From contig NVWR01000001.1 of NCBI GenBank assembly GCA_002746275.1, positions 592,361-598,607 of the forward strand: DNA of 6,247 bases, in the 5' to 3' direction. Of this stretch, positions 5,570 through 6,247 are shown in pieces. How positions within the stretch are numbered: the stretch's first letter is position 1; the number at the start of each line of letters is the position of its first letter. Under the pieces are notes generated by a model, which worked only from the letters and a program-made list of their open reading frames with translations, had not been told where the DNA came from and searched no databases. The translations under genes were made by a program, and so were the position numbers. This DNA comes from Rhodobiaceae bacterium. GTDB taxonomy: Bacteria; Pseudomonadota; Alphaproteobacteria; Parvibaculales; Parvibaculaceae.

Positions 5570-6163
5570 GTGGCATTGCAGGCAGAGAGACGCGCCGGTA
5601 CGCAAAAGCGAATTATCAGTGTCGCGAAAAAAGTGTTTGCCCGCGACGGATACGCCAAGGCCTCCCTTGCCGAGATCGTTGACAAAGCCAACGTGACAAC
5701 CGGCGCGGTCTACCATCATTTCAACGGAAAAAAGGGCCTGTTCATCGCTGTTGCCGAGCATTTGGAACAGACCATCCTCGACGAAGTCACCACTGCCACT
5801 CAAGCGTCCAAATCTCTGTGGGATACATTCGAGTCCAGCATTCTCAACACATTGGAAGTGTGCGCACGTCCAGACATCCAGCAGATAGTTTTCAGAGATG
5901 CACCAACCATTGTCGGCATACAAGAATGGCGTGAGATCGAGATCAAGTATGCATTCGGCCTCATGAGGGACACCATCGCCCTCCTCGCAAAGGAAGAAAT
6001 CATCAATGCGCCGAACCCTGACCTCCTGGCCCAGGTCCTCCTGGGTGCCATTATGGAGGCCGCCCATAGTGTCGCCAGAGCTGACGACAAAACGCTAACC
6101 CTCAAGCAAGCAAAAGCAACCATCCGTACAATATTGGGTGCCCTCAAATCGAAATCCAAATGA
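5570..6163 (+). CDS. TetR/AcrR-family transcriptional regulator
   Basis: A 197-aa protein of typical TetR length. The N-terminal DNA-binding domain spans about residues 8-60 (QKRIISVAKKVFARDGYAKA), with the helix-turn-helix at about 32-51: SLAEIVDKANVTTGAVYHHF, a textbook TetR recognition helix. The C-terminal ligand-binding/dimerisation domain includes QQIVFRDAPTIVG followed by EWREIE (105-124), a motif recurring in one group of TetR C-domains; its ligand is not predictable. The start is GTG 5570, with GAGAGG about 11 nt upstream and no in-frame ATG nearby. A possible -10 element TAAAAT lies at 5526-5531, without a convincing -35. It is divergent from the hydrolase operon, and the palindrome at 5483-5500 is its likely operator. 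A HAD-family gene starts 16 nt after its stop and may be co-transcribed. Confidence 0.92.
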   Translation: MALQAERRAGTQKRIISVAKKVFARDGYAKASLAEIVDKANVTTGAVYHHFNGKKGLFIAVAEHLEQTILDEVTTATQASKSLWDTFESSILNTLEVCARPDIQQIVFRDAPTIVGIQEWREIEIKYAFGLMRDTIALLAKEEIINAPNPDLLAQVLLGAIMEAAHSVARADDKTLTLKQAKATIRTILGALKSKSK

Positions 6164-6179
6164 CATAGGTTGACCTCCC

Positions 6180-6247
6180 ATGACCCTCCCCTCATTTGAT
6201 GCCGTCTTGTTTGATATGGATGGCACGCTGATCGACACTGAGATCAT
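6180..6247 (+). CDS. HAD-superfamily hydrolase, N-terminal fragment (3' end outside window)
   Basis: ATG 6180 opens a frame to the window edge encoding 22 complete residues. Residues 9-21 read VLFDMDGTLIDTE, the unmistakable HAD motif I DxDGT with nucleophile Asp12 and general acid Asp14. The following TLIDTE is typical of the subfamily I group that includes phosphoglycolate phosphatase and beta-phosphoglucomutase-like enzymes. The substrate cannot be set from this fragment. The start lies 16 nt after the TetR-family stop. The ribosome-binding site is weak (AGG 6167-6169, 10 nt upstream), so coupling to the regulator's transcript is plausible. Confidence 0.88.
   Translation, partial: MTLPSFDAVLFDMDGTLIDTEI

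Noticed and set aside
5501..6067. A 188-codon minus-strand open frame opposite the TetR-family gene
   Set aside because: It is antisense to a protein with an unmistakable helix-turn-helix, has no recognisable domain, and would overlap the divergent promoter region.

Overview
The window looks like a piece of an alphaproteobacterial chromosome. GC content is moderate (by eye, mid-fifties per cent). The order rnr - DUF983 - Nudix - MFS - rpmG is one I recall from Rhizobiales-type genomes, and the L33 protein is the cysteine-free type usual in that group. I cannot name the genus from the sequence alone.

Plus strand, 1-4133: the 3' end of RNase R (rnr) is followed by a small DUF983 zinc-ribbon membrane protein and a well-formed hairpin/T-run terminator. 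Next come two tandem paralogous Nudix hydrolases whose start and stop codons overlap (ATGA), a 12-TM major facilitator transporter, and rpmG (ribosomal protein L33, 55 aa). The rpmG gene has its own candidate sigma-70 promoter and leader hairpin and ends in a strong terminator. This part is mostly conserved housekeeping. The Nudix pair is its most interesting content: both proteins carry a split, NUDT19-like Nudix box.

Minus strand, 5434-4167: an alpha/beta hydrolase with an Asp-type nucleophile elbow is coupled by a TAATG overlap to a small four-helix membrane protein resembling DUF4345. Plus strand, 5570-6163: a divergent TetR-family regulator. The 135-bp divergent gap holds a perfect 18-bp palindrome lying exactly between candidate -35 and -10 elements of the hydrolase promoter. 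This reads as a self-contained regulator/operator/target module, probably controlling a small detoxification or catabolic operon of unknown substrate. A HAD-type phosphatase begins 16 nt after the tetR-like gene and runs off the window.

No gene-free stretch exceeds 300 bases. I see no tRNA, rRNA, CRISPR array, insertion sequence or prophage signature. I do not see compelling evidence of a wholly new multi-gene system. The best leads are the hydrolase that lacks the usual catalytic histidine, its palindromic operator, the tandem split-box Nudix pair, and the terminator-like hairpin placed just upstream of that pair.
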